Shown here: positions 1-6,379 of the stretch, piece after piece | Layout: every line of letters begins with the position of its first letter | Numbering within the stretch: the first letter of the stretch is position 1 | DNA from: Ramlibacter sp. | GTDB lineage: Bacteria > Pseudomonadota > Gammaproteobacteria > Burkholderiales > Burkholderiaceae_C | Reading direction: 5' to 3' | Assembly: GCA_028292185.1 (NCBI GenBank) | Contig: JAQGMT010000412.1 | Coordinates: 1-10,092, forward strand | Length of the DNA stretch: 10,092 nucleotides | The notes under the pieces: generated by a model | What the model was told of the DNA's origin: nothing | Databases searched by the model: none | Seen by the model: only the letters and a program-made list of their open reading frames with translations | Program-made: the position numbers and the translations under genes

Positions 1-372
1 GAAGTGGCCGGGCGGCAATCGATCTACGGCAATCTGTGCGCCAGCGGCTGGCACACCTGCGCGCTCGCCATGCGGCTGACCGTCGATAACTTTCTGAACG
101 AGTCGTCCAGCATGGGGTCGCCCGGGCTGGAGAGCCTTCGCTGGCTCAAGCCGGTGTATCCCGGCGACACGCTGCGCCTGCAATACACCATCACCGAATC
201 GCGCCCTTCGCGAAAGCGCCGCGACATCGGCATGGTCCGCGCCTCGTGGGAAATGTTCAACCAGCACGGCGAAAAGGTGCTGCATATGGAAGGGCACGGC
301 ATGTTCCGCCGCCGCAACCCGGCCACACCGGACGAGATCGCGCAGCCGGACGCCGCCCCCGGCAAAAGCTAG
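1..372 (+). CDS. MaoC family acyl dehydratase, 3' part only (5' end outside window)
   Basis: The reading frame is open from base 1 and ends at TAG 370-372, giving 123 residues of the C-terminal part of a hotdog-fold MaoC-like dehydratase. These enzymes hydrate or dehydrate enoyl-CoA or related thioesters in the cytoplasm. Visible family features are the helix start with an A-S-G-W motif (residues about 14-17, family form A-H-G-W), the segment G-S-P-G-L-E-S-L-R-W-L-K-P-V followed by P-G-D-T-L near residues 39-60, and a C-terminal strand ending M-E-G-H-G-M-F-R-R-R. The family is usually about 150 residues, so only some 25-40 N-terminal residues should lie upstream, including part of the active-site region. 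The ATG-like methionines inside the frame are not starts, because conserved sequence precedes them. The substrate cannot be named. The gene converges on the minus-strand operon and shares the bases CTAG (369-372) with it. Confidence 0.85.
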   Translation, partial: EVAGRQSIYGNLCASGWHTCALAMRLTVDNFLNESSSMGSPGLESLRWLKPVYPGDTLRLQYTITESRPSRKRRDIGMVRASWEMFNQHGEKVLHMEGHGMFRRRNPATPDEIAQPDAAPGKS

Positions 373-929
373 GCGGGCTCGGCCTTTCGCAGGGCCTTGA
401 CCAGCTGGTTGCTGGTGTTGCGCAGGCGTTGCGCCAGCAGCTGCGTCAGCTTCACCAGCAGCTTGGCGCCGATGGCCGGATGCGCGCTGATCAAGCGGCT
501 TACGGCGGCGCGCGTCAGTATCGCCGCCTCCACCTGGCTCAAGGCCCAGCAGCTGGCGTAGCGCGGCTCGCCATCGAGCATCGACATCTCACCGAGCACG
601 GCGCCTTCCTTGAGCACGGCAAGGCGCGTGGTGTCGCCCGGCTCCTGGCGGTCGGCTTCCAGGCCGACCTTGCGCTTGCCCACATCCACCGTGCCGCCCA
701 AGAGCAGCATCAGCCAGTCGCTGGCCTCGCCTTCCTCGATCAGCAACTGTCCCGGCTGCGCGCGCACCAGCAACATGCTGGATCCCAGCAGGTCGGCCTC
801 GGCCGGGGTGAAGTCTCGCAGCAAGGCCGAGAACTGCAGCAGTTCGGGATGCCTGGACAGGCTCTCGCAAGGCCCGAGCACCTGCAGCCCCCGCGCCTGC
901 AATTGCTCCCGGATCGCCTGGTTGGGCAT
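369..929 (-). CDS. Stand-alone cyclic nucleotide-binding (Crp/Fnr-type) domain protein
   Basis: This 186-residue protein has one cyclic-nucleotide-binding domain at about residues 35-150. It shows the beta-roll pattern P-G-Q-L-L-I-E-E-G (59-67) and a phosphate-binding cassette with G113, E114 and, after M-S-M-L-D-G-E-P, R123 followed by Y-A-S. The Glu and Arg that hold cAMP or cGMP in Crp-type domains are thus retained. A basic amphipathic helix (about 155-182) follows and there is no helix-turn-helix, so it is probably not a transcription factor. The start at 929 is chosen because the domain begins soon after; the frame stays open to 1082 but that part reads over the lipoprotein gene. The gene begins 13 bp after the lipoprotein stop, so it is very likely the last gene of the MCE transporter operon. 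A role in gating or localising the transporter is only inference. Ligand binding is unproven. No strong Shine-Dalgarno is seen. Confidence 0.85.
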   Translation of the reverse strand: MPNQAIREQLQARGLQVLGPCESLSRHPELLQFSALLRDFTPAEADLLGSSMLLVRAQPGQLLIEEGEASDWLMLLLGGTVDVGKRKVGLEADRQEPGDTTRLAVLKEGAVLGEMSMLDGEPRYASCWALSQVEAAILTRAAVSRLISAHPAIGAKLLVKLTQLLAQRLRNTSNQLVKALRKAEPA

Positions 930-942
930 CGTCAATGCGCCA

Positions 943-1575
943 TCATTGCTGCAACCACTGTCCGATTTCTGCGGCTGCGGCGTCGGTGGCGGCCGCCAAC
1001 GCGCGCACGCCGCCCGCTGCGTCGGCAGTGGGCGCCGGCTCGCGCTTGACGATGTCGCGCTGGCCGAGCAGCTTCTCACCACCGGGCGTGTTCTCCAGCA
1101 AGGTCACGCGCAGGCGCAGCAAGCCCCAGCTTTGCGCGGTGGACTCGAAGAACTGCGAGAACTCCTCGATCTCGACGCGCAGCACGCGCGGCATGGCCCC
1201 GGCCGTGCGCGCGAGGGCAGCGCTTTCGGCGGGATCGAGCACGGGGCGGACCCGGCCGAGTTGTTCGCGCAAACGTTGGCGGATGAGCTGCGGCGGCGAC
1301 GCGCTCCAGCGGGCATGCGCGTAGGGCTGCAACTGGTGGGCGTCCGAATAGGCCAGGCGGTACTGCACGGCGGAACTGTCCAGTGCGCTGGAACCTGCGA
1401 CGTCGGCCAGGACGATCGGCAGCAAAGGCGCCGCAGCCATTGCCGCGGGCGCGGTGGCGCCGGGCCCGAAGTCGTACACCGTCGCGCGCACGGGCTTGTC
1501 CGGGACCCCGGCGCAGCCGGCCAGCGCGGCCGCGAAACCAGCCGCCAGCAGCAGTGCAAAAGAGCGCCGCATCAT
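943..1575 (-). CDS. ABC-type transport auxiliary lipoprotein (PqiC/YmbA-like)
   Basis: The 210-residue protein has a textbook lipoprotein signal: M-M-R-R, a hydrophobic alanine/leucine stretch, then lipobox L-A-G-C with lipidated Cys21. The mature part matches the ABC_trans_aux family (PF03886): a strand with V-Q-Y-R-L-A-Y-S near 70-77, an A-R-W-S-x-S-P-P-Q-L-I motif around 88-98, then alternating strands. In this family the lipoprotein sits at the outer membrane and works with the MCE protein of a Pqi- or Mla-like phospholipid transporter. The ATG at 1575 is preferred over the next ATG (1572) because it gives the ATGA overlap with the upstream MCE stop codon (1572-1574), a sign of translational coupling. 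A GGGAG ribosome-binding site (complement of 1583-1587) sits 7 nt upstream. Residue 22 after Cys21 is Ala, not Asp, consistent with Lol-type export to the outer membrane. Confidence 0.9.
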   Translation of the reverse strand: MMRRSFALLLAAGFAAALAGCAGVPDKPVRATVYDFGPGATAPAAMAAAPLLPIVLADVAGSSALDSSAVQYRLAYSDAHQLQPYAHARWSASPPQLIRQRLREQLGRVRPVLDPAESAALARTAGAMPRVLRVEIEEFSQFFESTAQSWGLLRLRVTLLENTPGGEKLLGQRDIVKREPAPTADAAGGVRALAAATDAAAAEIGQWLQQ

Positions 1576-2528
1576 TTCGCCACTCCCGGGTCGGCGAAGC
1601 CAGTCTCGCCGGGTCCGGGCGCAATCACCCCCGCTCCGTAGATCAGCGACTGCGGGTTGTCGCCGATTGCGCTGGCGGTGCGGCCCAGCCGCCGAACCGC
1701 CAGCGAAGTTTCTTCCGTCACGCGGTTGATGCGCGGCAAGGTGGCTTCGTTGAAGGAGTCGGCGGCATGCGACAAGGCCTCGCTGCCGGTGGCCAGTCGA
1801 TCAAGCGGTCCGTCCTTCTCGTTCAGGCGGCGCGCCGTCTGGTCGAAGTCGGCGGCGGTGCGGCCGATCGCGTCGGCGCTCTTTTGAACCGAGCGCATCG
1901 TGGTGGTGGCTTCGGCCAGCGCCGGGTCCACGCGCTTGGCCACGGTGGCGTCCAACCGTTGCGCCAGCTGGCCGGCCGACTCGGCGGCCGTCGACAGCTT
2001 GTCGAGCGCGCCCGCGACGCGGCGCTGGTTGTCGTCGCCCAGCAGCTGGTTCACGCGCTTGGTCGCTTGGTCAACCTGGCCCAGGATGGCTTCGCCCTGC
2101 GTCATCAGCTTGGAGAGCAAACCCGGCCTGAGCGGAATGCGCGGCGGCTTGTCGTCCTCGGGCAGCAGCCGCGGCGCCGGCTTGCCGGTGTCATCGAGCT
2201 GCACATAGGCCAGCCCGGTCACCCCCTGGTAGCTGAGGGTGGCGAAAGTGTCTTTGGTGACCGGTGCTTCGTGGTCCACCTCCAGCCGCATCAGGACGTT
2301 GCCCTGGGCTTTGGGATCGAAGCCGATCGACGCAACCTTGCCGACGTCCACGCCGCGGTAGCGCACGACCGCCTGCGGCTGCAGCCCGGTGACCGCTTCC
2401 CGCGTGGAAATCTCGTAGGCGTCGCGCTGGCCGGTGTCGCGGGTGAGCCAGGCGGCCAATGCAATCAGCAGCGCGGTGGCGAGCACCACGAAGATGCCGG
2501 CGGCCAGGGCGTGGGCTTTGTTTTCCAT
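1572..2528 (-). CDS. MlaD family (MCE domain) lipid transport protein
   Basis: This 318-residue protein is the periplasmic substrate-binding subunit of an MCE-type ABC transporter. It has one N-terminal membrane helix (about residues 8-28), an MCE domain at about 38-118 with the typical V-x-Y-R-G-V-x-V-G-K-V motif (55-65) and S-Y-Q-G-V-T-G-L-A-Y-V, then a long alpha-helical, glutamine/alanine-rich tail (about 135-300) predicted to be coiled coil. MCE proteins form homohexameric rings anchored in the inner membrane, and long helical tails can make a needle or tunnel toward the outer membrane, as known for PqiB. E. coli MlaD is only about 180 residues, so the extended tail here is closer to the Mce/Pqi style. 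The ATG at 2528 lies 21 bp after the ATPase stop. The stop overlaps the lipoprotein start as ATGA. The lipid cargo is not shown by the sequence. Confidence 0.92.
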   Translation of the reverse strand: MENKAHALAAGIFVVLATALLIALAAWLTRDTGQRDAYEISTREAVTGLQPQAVVRYRGVDVGKVASIGFDPKAQGNVLMRLEVDHEAPVTKDTFATLSYQGVTGLAYVQLDDTGKPAPRLLPEDDKPPRIPLRPGLLSKLMTQGEAILGQVDQATKRVNQLLGDDNQRRVAGALDKLSTAAESAGQLAQRLDATVAKRVDPALAEATTTMRSVQKSADAIGRTAADFDQTARRLNEKDGPLDRLATGSEALSHAADSFNEATLPRINRVTEETSLAVRRLGRTASAIGDNPQSLIYGAGVIAPGPGETGFADPGVAK

Positions 2529-2549
2529 AGAGCTTGTCTTTTACCCTTT

Positions 2550-3374
2550 CTAGATGGCGAACGGATACTCCCGTAACAACTCCATCGCCCGCTGGCCCCG
2601 CTCGCCCAGGAAGTAATCCCGGATGAAGGGATGCTGGAAAGCGATCACCTCCTTGGGCGGGCCCTCCACGATGACCCGCTTGTCCGCCAGCACCGCGATG
2701 CGCGTGGACAGCTCGAACAGCGTGTCGAGATCATGAGTCACCATGATCACGGTGAGTTCCAGGTCGCGGTGCAGCGAGCGCAGCAGCGTCACGAAGCCGT
2801 CCGAGCTTTCCGGATCCAGCCCCGAGGTGGGCTCGTCCAGCAGCAGCAGCGGCGGGTCCATGATGAGCGCGCGCGCCAGCGCAACGCGTTTGATCATGCC
2901 ACCGGACAGGTCGGCGGGCATCTTCTCGGCGTCGTCGGGCTTCAGGCCCACCATCTGCAACTTGACCATCGCCGCCTCGCGCACCAATGGCGCCGGCAGC
3001 GCCTTCAGTTCGCGCAGCGGAAAGGCGATGTTCTCCAGCACGCTGAACGCGGAGAACAGTGCGCCGTGCTGGAACAGCATGCCGATGCGGCTGGCGGCGC
3101 CCTTCTGCCCCTGTTCCGACGAGGGCTGCCCCAGCACCTGAACCTCGCCCTTGGCGGGCCGCTCGAGCCCGAGAATCTGGCGCAGCAGCACCGTCTTGCC
3201 CGAGCCGGAGCCGCCCACGATGGCCACCACTTCGCCGCGCTGCACATCAAGATTGAGGTCCTGGTGCACGACAAAGCTTTTTTCAGGCGTGACGAAAACG
3301 CTCCACAGGCCGCGAATCTCCACCATCGGCTGGCCCGACGCGGGCAGTTCGACACGCGCTTGCTCCGGGTCCAT
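2550..3374 (-). CDS. MlaF-like ABC transporter ATP-binding protein
   Basis: This 274-residue cytoplasmic ATPase energises the MCE lipid transporter. All nucleotide-binding motifs are intact: Walker A G-G-S-G-S-G-K-T at 54-61, Q-loop in M-L-F-Q-H-G-A-L-F (Q102, the form typical of the MlaF/Ttg2A branch), signature L-S-G-G-M (156-160), Walker B L-L-L-L-D-E (176-181), and H-loop V-T-H-D with His214. An extra C-terminal segment after about residue 245 (I-R-D-Y-F-L-G-E-R-G) is also usual for MlaF. The start at 3374 is chosen because it forms a TGATG overlap with the permease stop (3374-3376) and is preceded, 9 nt away, by AAGGA (complement of 3384-3388). The frame is open further upstream to 3677, but there it only reads across the permease gene and has no homology. 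It is coupled to the permease and MCE genes in one operon. Confidence 0.94.
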   Translation of the reverse strand: MDPEQARVELPASGQPMVEIRGLWSVFVTPEKSFVVHQDLNLDVQRGEVVAIVGGSGSGKTVLLRQILGLERPAKGEVQVLGQPSSEQGQKGAASRIGMLFQHGALFSAFSVLENIAFPLRELKALPAPLVREAAMVKLQMVGLKPDDAEKMPADLSGGMIKRVALARALIMDPPLLLLDEPTSGLDPESSDGFVTLLRSLHRDLELTVIMVTHDLDTLFELSTRIAVLADKRVIVEGPPKEVIAFQHPFIRDYFLGERGQRAMELLREYPFAI

Positions 3375-4489
3375 CAGCCCACGTCCTTGAACAGCACGGC
3401 AAACAGCGAGTCGACCAGGATCACCACCGTGATCGAGGTGACGACCGACGCCGTGGTGCCCTCGCCCAGGCTTTGGGTGTTGGGCTTGACCCGCAGGCCG
3501 AAGTGGCAGCCGATCAGCGCGATGAGGATGCCGAACACCGCGGACTTGCTGGTGGCCAGCCCGAGATTGCCGGGGCTCACGGCCTCCGGTAAGGCGTGCA
3601 TGAAAAAGGTGGGGGTCACGCCCAGCGAGGTGTCGGCCGCGAGCATGCCTCCGGCGAGCGCACACAACGTTGTCCACGCGCTGATCAATGGCATCGCCAA
3701 TGCAAGCGCCATGGCCCGCGGCATGACCAGCCGGAAGCTGTGCGAGATGCCCATCACCCGCATCGCGTCTAGCTCTTCAGTGACGCGCATCACGCCAATC
3801 TGCGCCGTGATCGCCGAGCCGGAGCGTCCGGCAATCAGGATCGCCGCCAGCAAGGGCCCGAGCTCGCGAATGACGGCGATGCCCAGGATGTTGACGATGT
3901 AGGCGTCGGCGCCGAACTGGCGCAGCTGCTGCGAGGTCAGGTAAGCCAGCACCACGCCGATCAGGAAGCCCACCAGCGCGGTGATCGGCAGCGCGGTGGC
4001 GCCGATGCGGTAGAGGTGGCCGGAGAAATCGCGCCACGGCCCCTCGTGTGGCGCGCCCGCCAGCCGGCCGAGGTTCAAGGTGAGCTGTCCGATCAGCCGA
4101 ACGAAGGACCTGAGGTGGCCCAGCACGCGCAGCACGCCTCCACCCAGGGCCAGGTAGCTGCGCCGCCAGCTGGCACGACGCGGCGCCGGCGGCTGCACGG
4201 TGAAGCGTTCGACCCGCTCCAGCACCGCACGCTGCGCGGGCAGCAGTTCGATGGGCTCGGGCCACTTGCGTCCCCAGTGGTCCCACAAGACCTGGGCGCC
4301 CATGTGATCGAGCTGCTCCGCATGACTGAGGTCCCAGCCTTGCTGTGCGCCGTTCGCCTTCAGCTCCGAGTTGAGGCTGTCCAGCCGGCGAGCCCGCGCC
4401 AGCTGCGGCGCCGTCCATTGCCCCAGCACACGCACGCGCCCGCCTTCGGTCTCAGGCTGCTGCTCGATGCGAGGGATTGAGTCGGGCAT
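3374..4489 (-). CDS. MlaE family lipid ABC transporter permease with fused N-terminal STAS domain
   Basis: The 371-residue protein has two parts. Residues about 17-97 resemble a STAS domain (the fold of MlaB), with the strand V-R-V-L-G-Q-W and the segment W-D-L-S-H-A-E-Q-L-D-H-M-G. Residues about 125-370 are the MlaE permease, with roughly five or six hydrophobic segments and the hallmark block from R208-E-L-G-P through G-R-S-G-S-A-I-T-A-Q-I-G to E-E-L-D-A-M (208-243). MlaE dimers form the inner-membrane core that receives lipid from, or passes it to, the MCE ring. In E. coli the STAS protein MlaB is separate; here it is joined to the permease, which is common in MlaE homologues with this operon type. 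The ATG at 4489 is the first gene of the minus-strand operon and no earlier start is needed. The usual STAS Ser/Thr position appears to be His/Met here (residues 62-63). Confidence 0.92.
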   Translation of the reverse strand: MPDSIPRIEQQPETEGGRVRVLGQWTAPQLARARRLDSLNSELKANGAQQGWDLSHAEQLDHMGAQVLWDHWGRKWPEPIELLPAQRAVLERVERFTVQPPAPRRASWRRSYLALGGGVLRVLGHLRSFVRLIGQLTLNLGRLAGAPHEGPWRDFSGHLYRIGATALPITALVGFLIGVVLAYLTSQQLRQFGADAYIVNILGIAVIRELGPLLAAILIAGRSGSAITAQIGVMRVTEELDAMRVMGISHSFRLVMPRAMALALAMPLISAWTTLCALAGGMLAADTSLGVTPTFFMHALPEAVSPGNLGLATSKSAVFGILIALIGCHFGLRVKPNTQSLGEGTTASVVTSITVVILVDSLFAVLFKDVG

Positions 4490-4715
4490 GTAGGCGCGTT
4501 GTGGCTAAGCTCGCCATCCTAACTGCAGAGGCGGCCCGCGTGGGCCGCGGGAGAGCTGCGGGGACATTAAGTGCCAGGCTCTCAGGCAGCCTCTTCACGC
4601 CTTATCCGCTCAGCCAGCGCTACACCGGGCTATGGAGAACCCGCTATTCTTGAAGGCTGCGCCCGGAATAGACTTCCGCGCTGTTGATCACCGCCGCCGC
4701 GAAGAAAGCCCTCTC
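4490..4715. other. Divergent intergenic region between the MCE operon and mmsA
   Basis: This 226-bp stretch must carry the start signals for both the minus-strand MCE operon and plus-strand mmsA. I see no convincing sigma-70 promoter pair in either direction; the best -10-like match for the operon is TAGGAT (complement of 4516-4521) without a -35. It contains a perfect 7-bp inverted repeat, GCGGCCC (4531-4537) and GGGCCGC (4542-4548), around GCGT. It also contains a 6-bp stem GAGAGC (4551-4556)/GCTCTC (4578-4583) followed by AGGCA. The inverted repeats could be operator or RNA structure. In-frame ATG 4632 would extend mmsA by 28 residues, but that part does not look like the aldehyde dehydrogenase family. 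Confidence 0.5.
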
Positions 4716-6257
4716 ATGAACGCCCCTGACAAATCCCTCTCCAACGCTGCCGTCACGTCCATCGAACACTGGATCGGCGGCAAGGTCGTTCCCGGCCAAA
4801 GCGGCCGGCGTGCCGACGTTTTCAATCCCGCCATCGGCGCCGTGACCGGCCGCGTCGCGCTGGCGAACCAGGCCGAGGTTGCCGCTGCCGTCGCCTCGGC
4901 CAAGGCCGCGTTCCCGGCCTGGGCCGACACGCCGCCCATTCGCCGCGCGCGGGTGATGTTCAAGTTCGTCGAATTGCTGAACCGCCATCGTGATGAGCTG
5001 GCCCACGTCATCACGTCGGAACACGGCAAGGTGTTCACCGACTCACAGGGCGAAGTCTCGCGCGGCATCGACATCGCCGAATTCTCCTGTGGCATTCCGC
5101 AACTGCTCAATGGCAACTTCAGCGACCAGGTGTCCACCGGCATGGACAACTGGACGATCCGCCAGCCGCTGGGCGTCGTCGCCGGCATCACGCCGTTCAA
5201 CTTCCCGGTGATGGTGCCGATGTGGATGTACCCGGTGGCCATCGCCGCGGGCAACACCTTCGTGCTCAAGCCCAGCCCGCTGGACCCATCGCCGTCGCTG
5301 GTGATGGCGCAACTGCTGAAGGAAGCCGGCCTGCCAGACGGTGTGTTCAACGTGGTCCAGGGCGACAAGGACGCGGTCGATGCACTGCTCGAGCATCCGG
5401 ACGTGAAGGCAGTTTCCTTCGTCGGCTCCACCGCGATCGCGCAGAAAATTTACGAGACGGGCGCGCGCCACGGCAAGCGGGTGCAGGCGCTGGGCGGCGC
5501 GAAGAACCACATGGTGGTGATGCCGGACGCCGACATGGAGCAAGCCGTCGATGCGCTGATCGGCGCGGCCTTCGGTTCCGCCGGCGAACGCTGCATGGCC
5601 ATTTCCGTGGGCGTGCTGGTCGGCACGGCCGCCGATCGCATCATGCCGATGCTGGCGCAGCGCACGCAGGAGCTCAAGATCAAGAACGGCATCGAGCTCG
5701 ACGCCGAAATGGGCCCGATCGTCAGCACCGTGGCGCATCAGCGCATCAGCGGCTACATCGGGCAGGGCGAAACCGAAGGCGCCAAGCTGGTGGTGGATGG
5801 CCGCAAATTCCAGGCTGCGAAGGCCGGTGCGGAATGCGGCAACGGCTTCTGGCTGGGCGGCAGCCTGTTCGACAACGTCACGCCCGACATGAAGATCTAC
5901 AAGGAAGAAATCTTCGGGCCCGTGCTGGGATGCGTGCGCGTGAAGGACCTGGCGGGCGCGGTCGAATTGATCAATGCGCACGAATACGGCAACGGCGTTT
6001 CGTGCTTCACGCGTGACGGCAATGTGGCGCGTGAATTCGGCCGGCGCGTGGAAGTGGGCATGGTCGGCATCAACGTGCCGATCCCGGTGCCGATGGCCTG
6101 GCATGGTTTCGGCGGCTGGAAAAAGAGCCTGTTCGGCGACATGCATGCCTACGGCGAAGAAGGCGTGCGCTTCTACACCAAGCAGAAGTCGATCATGCAG
6201 CGTTGGCCGGAGAGCATCGGCAAAGGCGCCGAGTTCGTCATGCCCACGGCGAAATAG
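4716..6257 (+). CDS. mmsA: CoA-acylating methylmalonate-semialdehyde dehydrogenase
   Basis: This 513-residue NAD-dependent aldehyde dehydrogenase converts (methyl)malonate semialdehyde plus CoA to propionyl-CoA or acetyl-CoA with loss of CO2. It acts in valine, beta-alanine, inositol or 3-hydroxypropionate breakdown. Seen: the nucleotide-binding segment T-P-F-N-F-P (oxyanion Asn162) with M-W-M-Y-P-V-A-I-A-A-G-N-T-F-V-L-K-P-S, the F-V-G-S-T loop (235-239), and the catalytic Cys293 in G-E-R-C-M-A, the form typical of MmsA. The motif A-L-G-G-A-K-N-H (258-265) replaces the E-L-G-G-K of hydrolytic aldehyde dehydrogenases; loss of that Glu fits CoA-acylating chemistry. Length matches the family (about 500). 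The start at 4716 (ATG, preceded by AG-rich GAAGAAAG, 4701-4708) is preferred over 4632. It is followed, after a structured repeat, by a GMC dehydrogenase that may supply its semialdehyde substrate. Confidence 0.95.
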   Translation: MNAPDKSLSNAAVTSIEHWIGGKVVPGQSGRRADVFNPAIGAVTGRVALANQAEVAAAVASAKAAFPAWADTPPIRRARVMFKFVELLNRHRDELAHVITSEHGKVFTDSQGEVSRGIDIAEFSCGIPQLLNGNFSDQVSTGMDNWTIRQPLGVVAGITPFNFPVMVPMWMYPVAIAAGNTFVLKPSPLDPSPSLVMAQLLKEAGLPDGVFNVVQGDKDAVDALLEHPDVKAVSFVGSTAIAQKIYETGARHGKRVQALGGAKNHMVVMPDADMEQAVDALIGAAFGSAGERCMAISVGVLVGTAADRIMPMLAQRTQELKIKNGIELDAEMGPIVSTVAHQRISGYIGQGETEGAKLVVDGRKFQAAKAGAECGNGFWLGGSLFDNVTPDMKIYKEEIFGPVLGCVRVKDLAGAVELINAHEYGNGVSCFTRDGNVAREFGRRVEVGMVGINVPIPVPMAWHGFGGWKKSLFGDMHAYGEEGVRFYTKQKSIMQRWPESIGKGAEFVMPTAK

Positions 6258-6260
6258 GTT

Positions 6261-6340
6261 CCCCCCCGAAGCGGCCTGCGGCCGCCTCCCCCTCAAGGGG
6301 GCGCCACCAGCGGACCGGCGGAGCCGGATCCGCGGTGGCC
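6261..6340. repeat. Structured GC-rich intergenic repeat with three consecutive hairpins
   Basis: Most of the 122-bp gap between mmsA and the GMC gene folds as three adjacent stems. The first is GCGGCC 6271-6276 with GGCCGC 6280-6285. The second is CCCCC 6288-6292 with GGGGG 6297-6301 (loop TCAA). The third is a long hairpin, GCCACC 6303-6308 plus GCGGA 6310-6314 with TCCGC 6329-6333 plus GGTGGC 6334-6339, capped by CCGG/CCGG (6315-6318/6324-6327). From memory, closely similar sequences (CCCCCTCAAGGGGGCG cores) recur in intergenic spaces of Comamonadaceae genomes, so I call it a dispersed repeat. Only one copy is in this window, so repetition is inferred. It has no T-run and may attenuate read-through or stabilise the mmsA mRNA 3' end. 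Confidence 0.6.
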
Positions 6341-6379
6341 CACCGAAAGACATCTCCGTCGAGGCAGTAAGCTCGGGGG

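Noticed and set aside
930..1082. N-terminal extension of the cyclic-nucleotide-binding protein up to 1082
   Set aside because: The extra residues read over the end of the lipoprotein gene in another frame and are Arg/Pro/Ser-rich without homology; ATG 929 fits the operon spacing.
610..2576. Overlapping plus-strand open frames (343 and 397 codons) opposite the lipoprotein and MCE genes
   Set aside because: Arg/Ala/Gln-rich shadow translations typical of GC-rich DNA; the minus-strand genes carry clear lipobox and MCE motifs and coupled starts.
3375..3677. N-terminal extension of the ATPase to 3677
   Set aside because: It lies wholly inside the permease gene; the TGATG overlap with AAGGA upstream marks 3374 as the start.
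2631..3902. Long plus-strand open frame (423 codons) opposite the ATPase and permease genes
   Set aside because: It crosses the boundary of two well-defined genes on the other strand and its product is low-complexity with no motif.
6288..6301. CCCCC-TCAA-GGGGG as a rho-independent terminator for mmsA
   Set aside because: No T-run follows on either strand; it is better seen as one part of the larger structured repeat.
5043..6353. Long minus-strand open frame (436 codons) opposite mmsA
   Set aside because: It is the antisense shadow of a high-GC gene: His/Arg/Ala-rich, no domain, and mmsA is unambiguous on the plus strand.
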